Shown here: piece after piece, positions 50,733 through 50,887 of the stretch
Layout of the letters: each line of letters starts with the position of its first letter
Position numbering within the stretch: the first letter of the stretch is position 1
NCBI GenBank assembly: GCA_947457925.1
Contig: CANGYA010000009.1
Location: 1 to 50,887 of the forward strand
Length of the DNA: 50,887 bases
Reading direction: 5' to 3'
DNA from: Cytophagales bacterium
Lineage (GTDB): Bacteria; Bacteroidota; Bacteroidia; Cytophagales; Thermoflexibacteraceae
The notes under the pieces: generated by a model
What the model was told of the DNA's origin: nothing
Databases searched by the model: none
The model's input: the letters and a program-made list of their open reading frames with translations, nothing else
Program-made: the position numbers and the translations under genes

Positions 50733-50887
50733 GGTAGTGGTAAAAAATGTATGATACTTTTTTTAACAATAATTATAATTTTTACAATAAATACATATTT
50801 TCATAGCAGCTTCATGATTTTCCATTTTTTTAGAAAAACCACAAGTTTTTCTAACAGTTCTTCTGTTTCGTGACCTAATATAGTTAT
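50733..50887 (-). mobile_element. IS1-family insertion sequence, second copy, cut by the window end
   Basis: The element end GGTAGTGGTAAAAAATGTAT matches the right end of the copy at 29246-30061, in opposite orientation. Over the visible 155 bases only two positions differ. The element continues past the window. Confidence 0.92.
50763..50887 (-). CDS. IS1-family transposase, C-terminal part
   Basis: The frame from the window edge to the stop at 50763 encodes NYIRSRNRRTVRKTCGFS, then KKMENHEAAMKICIYCKNYNYC, the C-terminal end of an IS1 InsB-like transposase. There is no lesion in the visible part, unlike the first copy, but the frameshifts and stop of that copy fall outside the visible region, so I cannot tell if this copy is intact. 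Confidence 0.8.
   Translation of the reverse strand, partial: NYIRSRNRRTVRKTCGFSKKMENHEAAMKICIYCKNYNYC

Noticed and set aside
1-50887. CRISPR array, tRNA, rRNA or riboswitch
   Set aside because: No regularly spaced direct repeats, no cloverleaf or TΨC-type sequence, and no riboswitch core were found by eye. Weak ones could be missed.

Overview
The window reads as chromosome from a Bacteroidota bacterium, most likely a free-living Cytophagales-type lineage. Grounds: a SusC/SusD/SusE outer-membrane glycan-uptake cluster, a type 9 secretion (T9SS) C-terminal sorting domain, a PD40/OmpA envelope protein, Bacteroidota-typical families (DUF4197, DUF4349, DUF5683), HMG-CoA reductase, A+T-rich DNA, and promoter-like TTTG / TAnnTTTG motifs. 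No tRNA, rRNA or CRISPR array was recognised.

Layout. 1-6.1 kb: susC-susD-susE-like genes for glycan (possibly alpha-glucan) binding and import, ending in a long hairpin shared with a convergent AztD-like, presumably zinc-binding lipoprotein (6.1-7.4 kb) that has two copies of a palindrome upstream. 7.7-11.3 kb: proC, two DUF3592-type membrane proteins, a 52-residue Cys-rich ORF, a membrane protein with an eroded HNH-like fold, and apaG. 11.7-21.4 kb: an esterase with a glycogen-binding-like domain, HMG-CoA reductase, a DUF4349 lipoprotein, a secreted DNA/RNA nuclease, a GNAT acetyltransferase, a DinB-family protein and a GluP/FucP-type sugar permease. 21.6-29.2 kb: the PD40/OmpA protein, an atpB-atpE-atpF-atpH run (atpA and atpG do not follow), DUF5683 and DUF4197. 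29.2-30.1 kb: a decayed IS1-family element. 30.1-37.2 kb: a small conserved protein and a very large T9SS surface protein broken by two homopolymer frameshifts. 37.6-43.9 kb: TamB-like protein, an SDR oxidoreductase and a TSUP permease. 44-46.6 kb: a more A+T-rich accessory island (XRE regulator divergent from an unrecognised 514-residue coiled-coil protein) bracketed by inverted copies of a dispersed repeat. 46.8-48.8 kb: SbtA-type bicarbonate permease with a divergent LysR regulator. 49.1-50.5 kb: a lipoprotein paralogue of the nuclease. The window ends inside a second IS1 copy in opposite orientation.

How it fits together. Many genes face outward: glycan capture (Sus), extracellular nucleic-acid digestion (two nucleases), esterase, sugar and bicarbonate uptake, envelope biogenesis (TamB, OmpA) and adhesion or surface display (T9SS protein). 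The intergenic spaces are unusually rich in palindromic repeats, including at least three separable small repeat families, so some gaps are mobile or REP/MITE-like DNA rather than plain regulatory sequence. The best candidate for something undescribed is the repeat-bracketed XRE/coiled-coil pair at 44.0-46.6 kb. All family names come from reading the protein sequences; no database search was possible.
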